DNA from: Dehalococcoidia bacterium
GTDB taxonomy: Bacteria; Chloroflexota; Dehalococcoidia; GIF9; UBA5629
NCBI GenBank assembly: GCA_028716085.1
Contig: JAQUQM010000009.1
Location: 1 to 35,785 of the forward strand
Reading direction: 5' to 3'
DNA: 35,785 bases
The translations under genes and the position numbers were made by a program. The notes under the pieces are model-generated. The model was given only the letters and a program-made list of their open reading frames with translations. It was not told the origin of the DNA and ran no database searches. Shown piece by piece: positions 17,019-24,662 of the stretch. Each line of letters begins with the position of its first letter. The stretch's first letter is position 1.

Positions 17019-17276
17019 TTGGCTTATAATCCTTTTGAAGAAGAAACCGAAATCGAAGGTTCCATGGACCTCGAGATGATTCGTGATAACCTGATTTCGG
17101 AACTGAAGTCAATCAATGAATATGAGGCGCAGGTCGAGATGCTCGATAATGAAGAGGCGACAGATACGATCGAGCAAATTCTGGAAGACAAAAAAGTACA
17201 CGTGGCCAAATTAATTAAATTGATCAAACTGCTTGACCCCGTCCAGGCGGAAAAATTGAATGATGAATTAAGGTAG
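17019..17276 (+). CDS. Small ferritin-like (rubrerythrin/encapsulated-ferritin type) protein
   Basis: An 85-residue, mostly helical, acidic protein. It contains a single half-ferritin pattern: ISELKSINEYEAQ (Glu28, Glu34, Tyr35, Glu36) followed by LEDKKVHVAKLIKLI (His61). Small members of this superfamily pair to form a diiron site. The usual helix-2 signature is an acidic residue three before the histidine. Here that place is Lys58 (D-K-K-V-H), so one ligand seems lost. The start is TTG 17019, with GGGAG about 7 bases upstream and translation MAYNPFEEETEIEG. It is followed within 7 bases by the 32-residue ORF and then purD. A function in iron handling is inferred only from distant resemblance. 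Confidence 0.7.
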   Translation: MAYNPFEEETEIEGSMDLEMIRDNLISELKSINEYEAQVEMLDNEEATDTIEQILEDKKVHVAKLIKLIKLLDPVQAEKLNDELR

Positions 17277-17283
17277 AGTAAAA

Positions 17284-17382
17284 ATGGCACATAAACCTAA
17301 ACTAAAAGCGGCCAAAAAAAACCGCGGCAAAACCAAGAGCAGCAAGCGTAATATCGTTAAAAAGATAACCGCACAACAATAA
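17284..17382 (+). CDS. 32-residue lysine-rich basic peptide
   Basis: ATG 17284 to TAA 17380-17382 encodes a 32-residue peptide beginning MAHKPKLKAAKKNRGKTKS and ending NIVKKITAQQ. About a third of the residues are Lys or Arg and none is acidic. It starts 7 bases after the ferritin-like stop. A purine-rich AAGGTAGAG overlaps that stop at suitable distance, and the purD start lies 15 bases further on. The tight packing inside an operon and the plausible ribosome site support a real gene. The peptide resembles nucleic-acid-binding tails, but I do not recognise a family. Confidence 0.6.
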   Translation: MAHKPKLKAAKKNRGKTKSSKRNIVKKITAQQ

Positions 17383-17397
17383 GGGGGAAATGCCGGC

Positions 17398-18663
17398 TTG
17401 AAGGTATTGGTTATCGGCAATGGAGCGCGAGAACATGCCCTCACATGGAAAATATCGCAGAGTCCCCTTGTCGATAAGCTTTATGTGACCCCCGGCAATG
17501 CAGGCACTGCCGGTATTGCTCAAAACCTGAATATAGCTGCATCTGACGTAATTTCTATAGTTAAAAAAGCCAAGGAGTTGCATGCTGACCTGGTTGTCGT
17601 TGGCCCGGAAGCCCCACTGGCTGCCGGAATAGCCGACCAGCTTCAACAGGCAGGCATACCGGTCTTCGGTCCTTCACAAGCCGCAGCCCGCCTGGAAACC
17701 AGCAAAGCTTTTTCCCGCGAACACATGCAGAAATACGGCATACCCTACGCGGCAGGCAAAACATTCACCGACTACTCCGAGGCAAAAAGCTATCTCGAAA
17801 AGCAGGCCTTACCTGTTGTCGTCAAGGCTGACGGCCTGGCAGCCGGCAAAGGCGTAACCGTTGCTTCAACAAGGGAAGAAGCTTTCAATGCCCTTCAAGC
17901 GATTATGGAAACTAAAATATTCGGCAAGGCCGGTGATTCCGTAATTATCGAAGAATGCCTGTTGGGCAAAGAAGTCAGCCTCCTCGCCTTTACAGACGGT
18001 AAAACAGTTGTCCCCATGGTCCCCGCCTGCGACTATAAAAGGGTCTATGATAACGACCGCGGACCTAATACAGGCGGCATGGGAAGCTACAGCCCGCCGG
18101 GTTTTTTTGACTATGATATGATACTCAAGATTACCGAAGCCATTATCAAGCCGACCGTTTATGCCATGTCTCAAGAAGGTTCACCGTACAAGGGCGTTCT
18201 ATATACAGGATTGATTATGACCGATGCCGGGCCGAAGGTCCTTGAATTCAATGCCCGCTTCGGTGATCCTGAAACACAGGTTATCTTGCCCAGGTTGAAA
18301 ACCGACCTCGTCGACATTATGATGGGCGTGGTCAACGAAAAACTTGGCTCCACGCAGATAAAATGGACCAAGGACGCTTGCGTGGGCGTAGTTATGGCGT
18401 CGGGAGGATATCCGGGAGATTATATAACCGGTTTCCCGATTGAGGTTTCGTCCAAAGTGGACAAGGAAATCCATATATTTTATGCAGGCGCCAAAAAGCA
18501 GGATGGCGGAAGGATAGTAACCGACGGAGGCCGTGTGCTTACAGTCACAGCTACGGGCAAAACGATGAAAGAAGCAAGAGACAAGGTATACCGCAATATC
18601 CAACACATTCGCTTCGACGGCAACCACTATCGCAAGGATATAGCGGCAAGGGAGGTCACCTAA
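17398..18663 (+). CDS. purD: Phosphoribosylamine-glycine ligase
   Basis: ATP-grasp enzyme joining phosphoribosylamine and glycine (GARS), the second step of purine synthesis. The N-terminus MKVLVIGNGAREHALTW is the family signature. The ATP-grasp core shows VVVKADGLAAGKGV and the end of the grasp domain has LEFNARFGDPETQ, both hallmarks. The length of 421 residues is standard for the monofunctional enzyme. It starts at TTG 17398 with GGGGGAAA upstream. The stop overlaps the purE start by one base (TAATG), showing translational coupling. It is the first biosynthetic gene of purD-purE-purB-purC-purS. Confidence 0.97.
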   Translation: MKVLVIGNGAREHALTWKISQSPLVDKLYVTPGNAGTAGIAQNLNIAASDVISIVKKAKELHADLVVVGPEAPLAAGIADQLQQAGIPVFGPSQAAARLETSKAFSREHMQKYGIPYAAGKTFTDYSEAKSYLEKQALPVVVKADGLAAGKGVTVASTREEAFNALQAIMETKIFGKAGDSVIIEECLLGKEVSLLAFTDGKTVVPMVPACDYKRVYDNDRGPNTGGMGSYSPPGFFDYDMILKITEAIIKPTVYAMSQEGSPYKGVLYTGLIMTDAGPKVLEFNARFGDPETQVILPRLKTDLVDIMMGVVNEKLGSTQIKWTKDACVGVVMASGGYPGDYITGFPIEVSSKVDKEIHIFYAGAKKQDGGRIVTDGGRVLTVTATGKTMKEARDKVYRNIQHIRFDGNHYRKDIAAREVT

Positions 18664-19121
18664 TGGCAATGGTCGGCGTTGTCATCGGCAGTAAAACGGA
18701 CGAGCCTTACATACAACACGCGCTCAAGATCCTTGAAGAGTTTAAAATCGACTATGAATTATCCATTGTGTCGGCTCACAGGAAACCGGAAAAGGTACGC
18801 CAGTACGCCATCGAAGCCAAGGCCAAAGGATTCCTGATAATTATTGCGGCAGCAGGCAGCGCCGCCCACTTACCGGGCGTGATCGCTTCCTGGACAACGT
18901 TACCGGTTATCGGAGTGCCGCTGCCGACAAGCGAACTGAAAGGCGTAGATTCCCTTTATTCCATTGTGCAGATGCCGGGTGGAGTACCGGTAGCCTGCGT
19001 GGGCATCGGAGCATCGGGAGCTAAAAACGCCGCGCTCCTGGCAGCTCAAATCCTGGGTATAAAATATGAGAATATACACAGGACTTTCGAAGAATATAAA
19101 ACAAAACTGGCGGAATCGTGA
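18663..19121 (+). CDS. purE: N5-carboxyaminoimidazole ribonucleotide mutase / AIR carboxylase
   Basis: Catalyses the carboxylation-related step producing CAIR. The 152-residue chain has GVVIGSKTD near the N-terminus, SAHRKPEKV with the catalytic His, AAAGSAAHLPG and PVIGVPLPTS. The usual SDWP following GS is replaced by KTDEPY. Class I PurE needs PurK, and class II works directly on AIR and CO2. No purK is in this operon. If none exists elsewhere, a class II-like activity would be needed; the SAHR motif with its length of about 152 leans to class I. The start ATG overlaps the purD stop. Confidence 0.95.
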   Translation: MAMVGVVIGSKTDEPYIQHALKILEEFKIDYELSIVSAHRKPEKVRQYAIEAKAKGFLIIIAAAGSAAHLPGVIASWTTLPVIGVPLPTSELKGVDSLYSIVQMPGGVPVACVGIGASGAKNAALLAAQILGIKYENIHRTFEEYKTKLAES

Positions 19122-19134
19122 GGGCTGATAACAA

Positions 19135-20457
19135 ATGATTGAACGCTATTCCAGGGCCCGGATGAAAAAAATATGGTCCGACACCAACAAGTTCGATAAA
19201 TGGCTGCAGGTTGAAATAGCCGTTTGCGAATCATGGGCTGACCTGGGGCGGATACCGATAGAGGCTATTCCGGAAATCAAAAAGGCATCGGTGGATATGA
19301 ACCGCATGGCGGAGATACTTAAGGAGACCCACCACGATGTCACAGCGTTTTTAAACACCGTCAGCGAGAGCATCGGCGAAGAATCGCGTTTTATTCATCT
19401 CGGCCTTACGTCATCCGATGTCATGGATACTGCGCTTGCCCTGCAGCTTAAGGATGCCTCCGAATTACTGCTCGAAGGCGTTGTAACATTGATCAAGGTC
19501 CTCGAACAGAAAGCCCTCCTGTATAAAGACACCATTATGATGGGCCGCACGCACGGCGTTCATGCCGAGCCGATCACATTCGGACTCAAGCTGGCCCTTT
19601 GGGCACAGGAGATGAAACGCCATCATCACAGGCTTGAAGAGGCAAAAAAAGCGGTCAGCGTGGGCAAGATATCCGGTGTAGTGGGAACATATGCGGCGGT
19701 TCAACCTGAAATCGAGATTAAGACCTGTGCCCGGCTGGGTCTGTTGCCCGCTCCCGTCTCAAATCAGGTAATCCAGCGAGACCGCCACGCCCAGTTCGTC
19801 ACCACTCTCGCTATCATCGCCAGTTCTCTGGAAAAATTTGCCACGGAGATACGGGCCTTACAGAGAACCGAAATACTGGAAGCGGAGGAACCGTTTGCTG
19901 CTGGACAGACAGGTTCTTCGGCGATGCCTCATAAGCGTAATCCCGAGCTGTGCGAACGCGTCTGCGGCCTGTCCCGCCTGATCAGGGGCTACGCGTTAAC
20001 GTCAATGGAAAATATTGCCCTCTGGCATGAACGCGATATCAGCCATTCATCAAACGAGCGGGTGATCCTGCCTGATTCGTGTCTCGCCCTCGATTACATA
20101 CTTAATATTTTCACGGGCGTAATCAAGGGATTACAGGTTTATCCTCAGAACATGAAACGCAATCTCGAACTGACCCAGGGCTTGATATTTTCACAGAATA
20201 TTATGCTTGCGCTGGTGGGGAAAGGGATAAGCAGACAGCAAGCTTATGAGATAACTCAACGTAACGCTATGAAGGCCTGGCAGAACAGGACTCCCTTTAT
20301 AGATTTGCTCAAGTCCGACCGCGATGTCAAGGCTCTTCTTTCAGAAAAAGAACTCAAGGCCGCATTCGATTACCGGAGGTTCCTCAAATATATCGATAAA
20401 ATCTTTACAAGGCTGGGATTAACCGGTAAAAAACGCAGAAACACCAATAAAAAATAG
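19135..20457 (+). CDS. purB: Adenylosuccinate lyase
   Basis: Releases fumarate from SAICAR and from adenylosuccinate, acting twice in purine synthesis. The fumarase-superfamily signature SSAMPHKRNPE is at 261-271. TSSDVMDT at 92-99 and the catalytic-His loop RTHGVHAEP at 138-146 are also present. The length of 440 residues is normal for the bacterial short form. ATG 19135 follows purE by 13 bases. The lysine- and arginine-rich C-terminus (KKRRNTNKK) is slightly extended. Its position between purE and purC fits an operon. Confidence 0.97.
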   Translation: MIERYSRARMKKIWSDTNKFDKWLQVEIAVCESWADLGRIPIEAIPEIKKASVDMNRMAEILKETHHDVTAFLNTVSESIGEESRFIHLGLTSSDVMDTALALQLKDASELLLEGVVTLIKVLEQKALLYKDTIMMGRTHGVHAEPITFGLKLALWAQEMKRHHHRLEEAKKAVSVGKISGVVGTYAAVQPEIEIKTCARLGLLPAPVSNQVIQRDRHAQFVTTLAIIASSLEKFATEIRALQRTEILEAEEPFAAGQTGSSAMPHKRNPELCERVCGLSRLIRGYALTSMENIALWHERDISHSSNERVILPDSCLALDYILNIFTGVIKGLQVYPQNMKRNLELTQGLIFSQNIMLALVGKGISRQQAYEITQRNAMKAWQNRTPFIDLLKSDRDVKALLSEKELKAAFDYRRFLKYIDKIFTRLGLTGKKRRNTNKK

Positions 20458-20467
20458 GAGAAATCAC

Positions 20468-21379
20468 TTGTCTACAATTCTTCGTACTAAACTAAATCTG
20501 CCTTCGTTTGGACGGGGTAAGGTCCGGGACACATATCAAATTGGCGACAAGCTGTTGATAATAGCCACCGATCGCATCTCTGCTTTTGATGTTGTCCTGC
20601 CTTCTGGAATTCCTGATAAAGGCATCGTGCTAAACCAGATATCGGCGTTCTGGTTTGCCAGGACCTATCATGTAGTCCACAACCATATGGTTGAATCGAT
20701 TGAAAGCCCGAGGGCATTAAAAAAATATTCAACTCCCCGCTTTATCCTCCCTGAATCAGTGCTGGGGCGTTCCATGGTGGTATTTAAAGCCAAACGCATA
20801 CCTGTCGAATGTGTTGTGCGCGGCTACATAGCGGGATCGGCATGGTCCGAATACGCCAAGTCAGGCACCGTCAACGGTATAAAAGTACGCAAGGGTCTTA
20901 AAGAAAGCCAGGAATTACCCGAGCCGCTATTTACACCCACGACCAAGGCTGAGGCGGGCCATGACCTGCCGATGAGCAAAAAGGAGTTGGCGAACCTGGT
21001 GGGAAAGTCCGCCGCAGCCGGGCTTGAAGAGAAAAGCATCGCCTTATATCAATTCGCGCGTGATTTCGCCATTGAACGTGGCATTATCATTGCGGATACC
21101 AAGTTCGAGTTCGGCTATGTCGATGATGAGATCGTTTTGATTGATGAGCTGTTAACTCCTGATTCAAGCCGTTTCTGGGATGCCAGCCGTTACAAGGCCG
21201 GCCGCTCCCAGCCAAGCTATGATAAGCAATTTGTTCGTGATTGGCTGATCGCTTCAGGATGGGACCAGAAACCTCCGGCGCCTGCTCTCCCCAAGGATAT
21301 TATTTTGTCCACAGCCGAGCGTTATCGGCAGGCATATTTCCTGCTGACCGGGAGGATTTTGAAAAATGTATTTAGCTAA
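20468..21379 (+). CDS. purC: Phosphoribosylaminoimidazole-succinocarboxamide synthase
   Basis: Adds aspartate to CAIR with ATP to form SAICAR. It is the longer 303-residue form related to the yeast type. Landmarks are GKVRDTYQIGDKLLIIATDR near the N-terminus, SAFDVVLPSGIPDKG, VECVVRGYIAGSAW and IIADTKFEFGY. The start is TTG 20468 with AGGAGAAA 4 bases before it. The next gene, purS, overlaps its 3' end by 14 bases, indicating coupling. Many Gram-positive enzymes are shorter (about 240 residues), so the length marks this as the longer subgroup. Confidence 0.96.
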   Translation: MSTILRTKLNLPSFGRGKVRDTYQIGDKLLIIATDRISAFDVVLPSGIPDKGIVLNQISAFWFARTYHVVHNHMVESIESPRALKKYSTPRFILPESVLGRSMVVFKAKRIPVECVVRGYIAGSAWSEYAKSGTVNGIKVRKGLKESQELPEPLFTPTTKAEAGHDLPMSKKELANLVGKSAAAGLEEKSIALYQFARDFAIERGIIIADTKFEFGYVDDEIVLIDELLTPDSSRFWDASRYKAGRSQPSYDKQFVRDWLIASGWDQKPPAPALPKDIILSTAERYRQAYFLLTGRILKNVFS

Positions 21380-21623
21380 AGTCTATATAACGCTTAAACC
21401 AACGGTTAACGACCCGCAAGGGCTGACTATAAAAGGCGCACTGCATACGCTCGGATTTACCTCTGTACAGGATGTACGCGCAGGTAAATACATCGAACTG
21501 AAGATTAACGAGACTGAAACAGCCAAAGCGGAGCGGGAAGTCAACGAAATGTGCCGTAAGTTGCTCGCCAATCCCGTTATCGAAAATTTCCGTTTTGAGC
21601 TGCAGCCAGCCCAATCGGATTAA
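21366..21623 (+). CDS. purS: Phosphoribosylformylglycinamidine synthase subunit PurS
   Basis: Small subunit of the three-part FGAM synthase, bridging PurL and PurQ and helping ammonia pass between them. The 85 residues match PurS: AKVYITLKPTVNDPQGLTI, ALHTLGFTSVQDVRAGKYIEL and ANPVIENFRFEL. GGAGG lies 9 bases before ATG 21366. PurS is nearly always followed by purQ and purL, but here it is the last gene of the operon and the next gene is on the opposite strand 11 bases away. The partner genes must lie elsewhere if the pathway is complete. Confidence 0.93.
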   Translation: MYLAKVYITLKPTVNDPQGLTIKGALHTLGFTSVQDVRAGKYIELKINETETAKAEREVNEMCRKLLANPVIENFRFELQPAQSD

Positions 21624-21634
21624 TTAGCTTAGCC

Positions 21635-22810
21635 CTAGGGAACAGCATACTTTACTCTTAGCCTGGCATTATCCAGACATATAGAATCCGCTTTGCTATC
21701 CCAGTTTGTTGATGTGAACATCTGGATCCTGAACTGGCACCGCGTCTGTCCACTTTCCCGCAGACTCTGCACGATGTTATTGCCATTGCTGGCCGTGGTA
21801 ACATCCACACTTATCGGCGTACTCGAATCCCCGCTCAAGCGTAAACTGGTTACACTGGTCTGGGGCGATTCGTAAGCTATCCTGCCCGGGTCATCAAAAT
21901 TGGTATATTGTATGGTATAAATTTCCAGCGCTCCCATATTGCCCCATGATGCGCTGCTATAACTGGGATTGCCGTTTATCAGGTAATCGCCGAAATCCAA
22001 TACGGCTTCATTTATCACAGCGTTGGCCGGGATACCGGATATATCAAAACTTAAGAAAGCCCTGGTTGGCACGTTCCCTGCAGTATCCCCCGCACAGGCA
22101 CCTGTCTGCCTGGTATATGATGTGGAGTTCTTCACCAGGGAACCGCTCTCCTCAACCACTAAATTCAATACCAGGGGCTGTCCCGGCGCTGTCGATGATG
22201 GCGGTGGAGTTACGGAAGCAGGTGTTACTGTCACCGTCACGCTTTGTGTCACCGTTCCAGCCGAATTGCCGGCTGTAAGTATATATGTCGTGGTAGCTGT
22301 TGGAAAAACCGTTATGGAGATCTCCGGGTCGGCAGGTCCTATCTCCGGTGTAATGCTGATATTCGTTGCTCCCGTGATTTTCCACGCTAAAGTGGTGGAG
22401 CCGCCGGACGTGATCGAGGTCGGGCTGGCGGTGAAATAATGCATCACAGGTTTATCTACAGGTACCGATGGAAGGACGCTGGAGGGGCTGCCTGCTACCG
22501 AAACACGTGTAGTAGCCGTGCTCGTTCCGAACGAATTAGTAGCGGTTATAGTATAAACCGTGGTGGTTGCAGGTTTTACAGACGTTGCGCCGTTCAAGGC
22601 CACCGGGCCGACACCCTGGTCGATCGATGTACTGGCAGCTCCCAGTACGCTCCATGAAAGGGTGCTGAATTCGCCGGGTGACAATGTAGCGGGAGCCGCT
22701 GAAAACAGCTTGATGACGGGCTTATCGAGAACAACAACCCCGTCGTCGGAAACTTTAACGCATCCTCCCAGTAGGATCAATGCTAATACAACAAATAATA
22801 AGTTCTTCAT
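21635..22810 (-). CDS. Ig-repeat surface lipoprotein (paralogue A)
   Basis: A 391-residue predicted lipoprotein. The signal peptide MKNLLFVVLALILLGGC has a lipobox with the lipidated Cys17. Two Ig-like repeats follow (about 30-106 and 120-196). Each has a pattern of F-x-A-x-P, a central STLSW or TTLAW, then G-x-G, a TTT-x-Y-T stretch and TA-x-NS-x-G. A Pro/Ser linker (about 197-211) leads to a C-terminal beta-rich domain (about 212-391) containing FLSFDISGIPANAVI and ending LRVKYAVP. It starts at ATG 22810 with a strong AGGAGG. It is convergent with purS. The C-terminal domain recurs in the two neighbouring lipoproteins. Function is unknown; adhesion or surface binding is a guess. Confidence 0.85.
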   Translation of the reverse strand: MKNLLFVVLALILLGGCVKVSDDGVVVLDKPVIKLFSAAPATLSPGEFSTLSWSVLGAASTSIDQGVGPVALNGATSVKPATTTVYTITATNSFGTSTATTRVSVAGSPSSVLPSVPVDKPVMHYFTASPTSITSGGSTTLAWKITGATNISITPEIGPADPEISITVFPTATTTYILTAGNSAGTVTQSVTVTVTPASVTPPPSSTAPGQPLVLNLVVEESGSLVKNSTSYTRQTGACAGDTAGNVPTRAFLSFDISGIPANAVINEAVLDFGDYLINGNPSYSSASWGNMGALEIYTIQYTNFDDPGRIAYESPQTSVTSLRLSGDSSTPISVDVTTASNGNNIVQSLRESGQTRCQFRIQMFTSTNWDSKADSICLDNARLRVKYAVP

Positions 22811-22839
22811 TTTTTACCTCCTCGCGGTAAACCACTAAT

Positions 22840-22883
22840 AAAAAGCCCGTCCTGCTTGCAGCCGCCTGCAGCTAGGACGGGCT
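22840..22883 (-). terminator. Rho-independent terminator after the second lipoprotein gene
   Basis: The 10-bp arms AGCCCGTCCT (22844-22853) and AGGACGGGCT (22874-22883) form a stem around a loop that itself contains a small CTGCAG-type pairing. On the minus strand the stem is followed by TTTTTATT. It lies 15 bases after the stop of the gene at 22898, so it should end that transcript. Confidence 0.8.
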
Positions 22884-22897
22884 TGATTCATGCTGAA

Positions 22898-24574
22898 TTA
22901 ATCGTTATAAGTAATGGTCAACAGGGCGTTACTGAAGTTTATGTAATCGGCAAGGTTATCGCTATTGGTCTCGGTGGCAAAATGCAACCTCACCTGATAG
23001 CGCTGATTACTCGCCAGTACGGCGCTTTTCACCGAACTGGTAATGTTCATCTCTACCGGAGGCGAGGCCAGGGCAGAGGTGAACGGTGAACTGGCAATGC
23101 TGTAATCAGACGCCTGCAAAGGACCTATTCCATAGCTGACTTTGCCAACCCATAAACCACCCAGGTGAGCGAATGGATCGCGCACTATGTTATTAACGGT
23201 AAAATTGAGTTTTGCGCTGGTAACGTCCTTGCCTGCCAGGGCCGAGATATCATAACTGAAATAGCAGCGGATAGACGAATTGGCGCTGGTATCTCCTACG
23301 AATTTTGTGCCGGTAGCCACCGAGCCATCCTTGTACACTGCTCCGGTCTCCGAAGCCACAGGGCTAAGTGTAACAGTATGGCTGGCCGCCGGAGGCGGTT
23401 CCACGTTGAAAGTCCTCACCGGCGACCAATCGCTCCAGATTCCGACGTTATTCTGTGCCCTGACTTTCCAGGTCCAATTGTTTAAATAAGCGGATGTTAT
23501 AGCGCCTCCCACCGTTTTACTGTAGTTGGAAGACGCCGTATACGTGTCTATCACCGGGCTGCCTGCACCGGCCCTGATCACGTAAATATGGTATTGCTGA
23601 ATACCGCTTTCAACATCTGTGGAATCCGACCAGTCAAAGCTCCATGGAGAGCTGGGTTGCGGAAGAGTGGCGCCCTCAACCGGCGTTAACTGTATGGGGA
23701 TACTGGGCGCCGTAGTATCGGCCCCGCCTCCACCCACGACAACGGATATTGTCTTCGATACCCAGCCGCTGGAGTTAGTAGCCTGCAGCGTAAATGTAGT
23801 GGAGGCAGCCGGCGTTGTCACCAGGTTCCCCGAAACATCCACAACTGCCATCGATCCGCCACCCGAGATAATGTTCACAGTCGTTGCATTGGATGTATTC
23901 CAGCTAAGGGTAGTTGACCCGCCGAAAGGTATAATGTTTGGATTAGCTTCGAAGTACGTAATCACCGGCAGGCCTTCCGCCGGAGCAGAGCCCGCCACAG
24001 CCAGGGTAATATGTGAGGGAACGCTGCCGGCCGAGTTCGTCGCCGTCAAGACATATGTGGTGGTACCGGCAGGTGTTACTGCCCGTGTGCCGGATATGGC
24101 ATTAACACTGCCGATGCCCGGCTCGATAGATGCAGAGTTGGCGCCGGAAATATTCCAGTTAAGCACGGCACTGCCGCCGCTCGAAATCGTATCGGGAGTC
24201 ACGGTAAATGAAATTATCGAAGGCAATGAGCCCGACGGCGTTGAAGTCCCGGTAACGATTACCTGAGCACTGGCTGTCGACGTTCCATACATGTTGCTCG
24301 CAGTCAGAGTATAGGTCGTTGTAACAGAAGGTATCACCGTCCTAGTGCCTCTCAGTGCCACAGAGCCTATATCATTGTCAATGGTAATAGACCGGGCGCC
24401 CGTTATAGCCCAGCTCAACTGCGACCTGCTTCCCGGAGATATGGCATCCGGGCTGGCGCTGAACGTTGTGATAATCGGTGGCTGACCTGTATCGCTCTCG
24501 GATCCGGCCGGCAGATACACACAGCCGGTTGTAATTAACAAAATGACCAGTGAAGCCAATAAAAACTGCCGCAT
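22898..24574 (-). CDS. Ig-repeat surface lipoprotein with fibronectin-like domain (paralogue B)
   Basis: A 558-residue predicted lipoprotein with lipobox ITTGC and lipidated Cys18. Three Ig-like repeats occupy about 32-107, 118-194 and 202-280, each with a SxLSW or TTLSW core and a TTT-x-Y-x-L-TATNS-type strand. A fibronectin type III-like domain (about 288-392) follows, recognisable from QYHIYVIRAG, WTWKVRAQNNVG and WSDWSPVRTF. The C-terminal beta-rich domain (about 398-558) with YFSYDISALAGKDV is shared with the neighbours. GCGGAGG lies 7 bases before ATG 24574. The terminator at 22844-22883 separates it from the next lipoprotein gene, so each seems independently transcribed. Binding or structural surface role is inferred from architecture only. 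Confidence 0.85.
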   Translation of the reverse strand: MRQFLLASLVILLITTGCVYLPAGSESDTGQPPIITTFSASPDAISPGSRSQLSWAITGARSITIDNDIGSVALRGTRTVIPSVTTTYTLTASNMYGTSTASAQVIVTGTSTPSGSLPSIISFTVTPDTISSGGSAVLNWNISGANSASIEPGIGSVNAISGTRAVTPAGTTTYVLTATNSAGSVPSHITLAVAGSAPAEGLPVITYFEANPNIIPFGGSTTLSWNTSNATTVNIISGGGSMAVVDVSGNLVTTPAASTTFTLQATNSSGWVSKTISVVVGGGGADTTAPSIPIQLTPVEGATLPQPSSPWSFDWSDSTDVESGIQQYHIYVIRAGAGSPVIDTYTASSNYSKTVGGAITSAYLNNWTWKVRAQNNVGIWSDWSPVRTFNVEPPPAASHTVTLSPVASETGAVYKDGSVATGTKFVGDTSANSSIRCYFSYDISALAGKDVTSAKLNFTVNNIVRDPFAHLGGLWVGKVSYGIGPLQASDYSIASSPFTSALASPPVEMNITSSVKSAVLASNQRYQVRLHFATETNSDNLADYINFSNALLTITYND

Positions 24575-24662
24575 TGCCTAACCTCCGCATTGTTTTTTTG
24601 CGTTTATAAAGAAATAACGAAAACAGACCGTAATGGTTTATTCTGTTGCCGATACGCTATTG

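Noticed and set aside
23619-24266. 215-codon plus-strand open frame
   Set aside because: Antisense to the Ig-repeat lipoprotein B. Its apparent repeats mirror the repeat codons of that gene.
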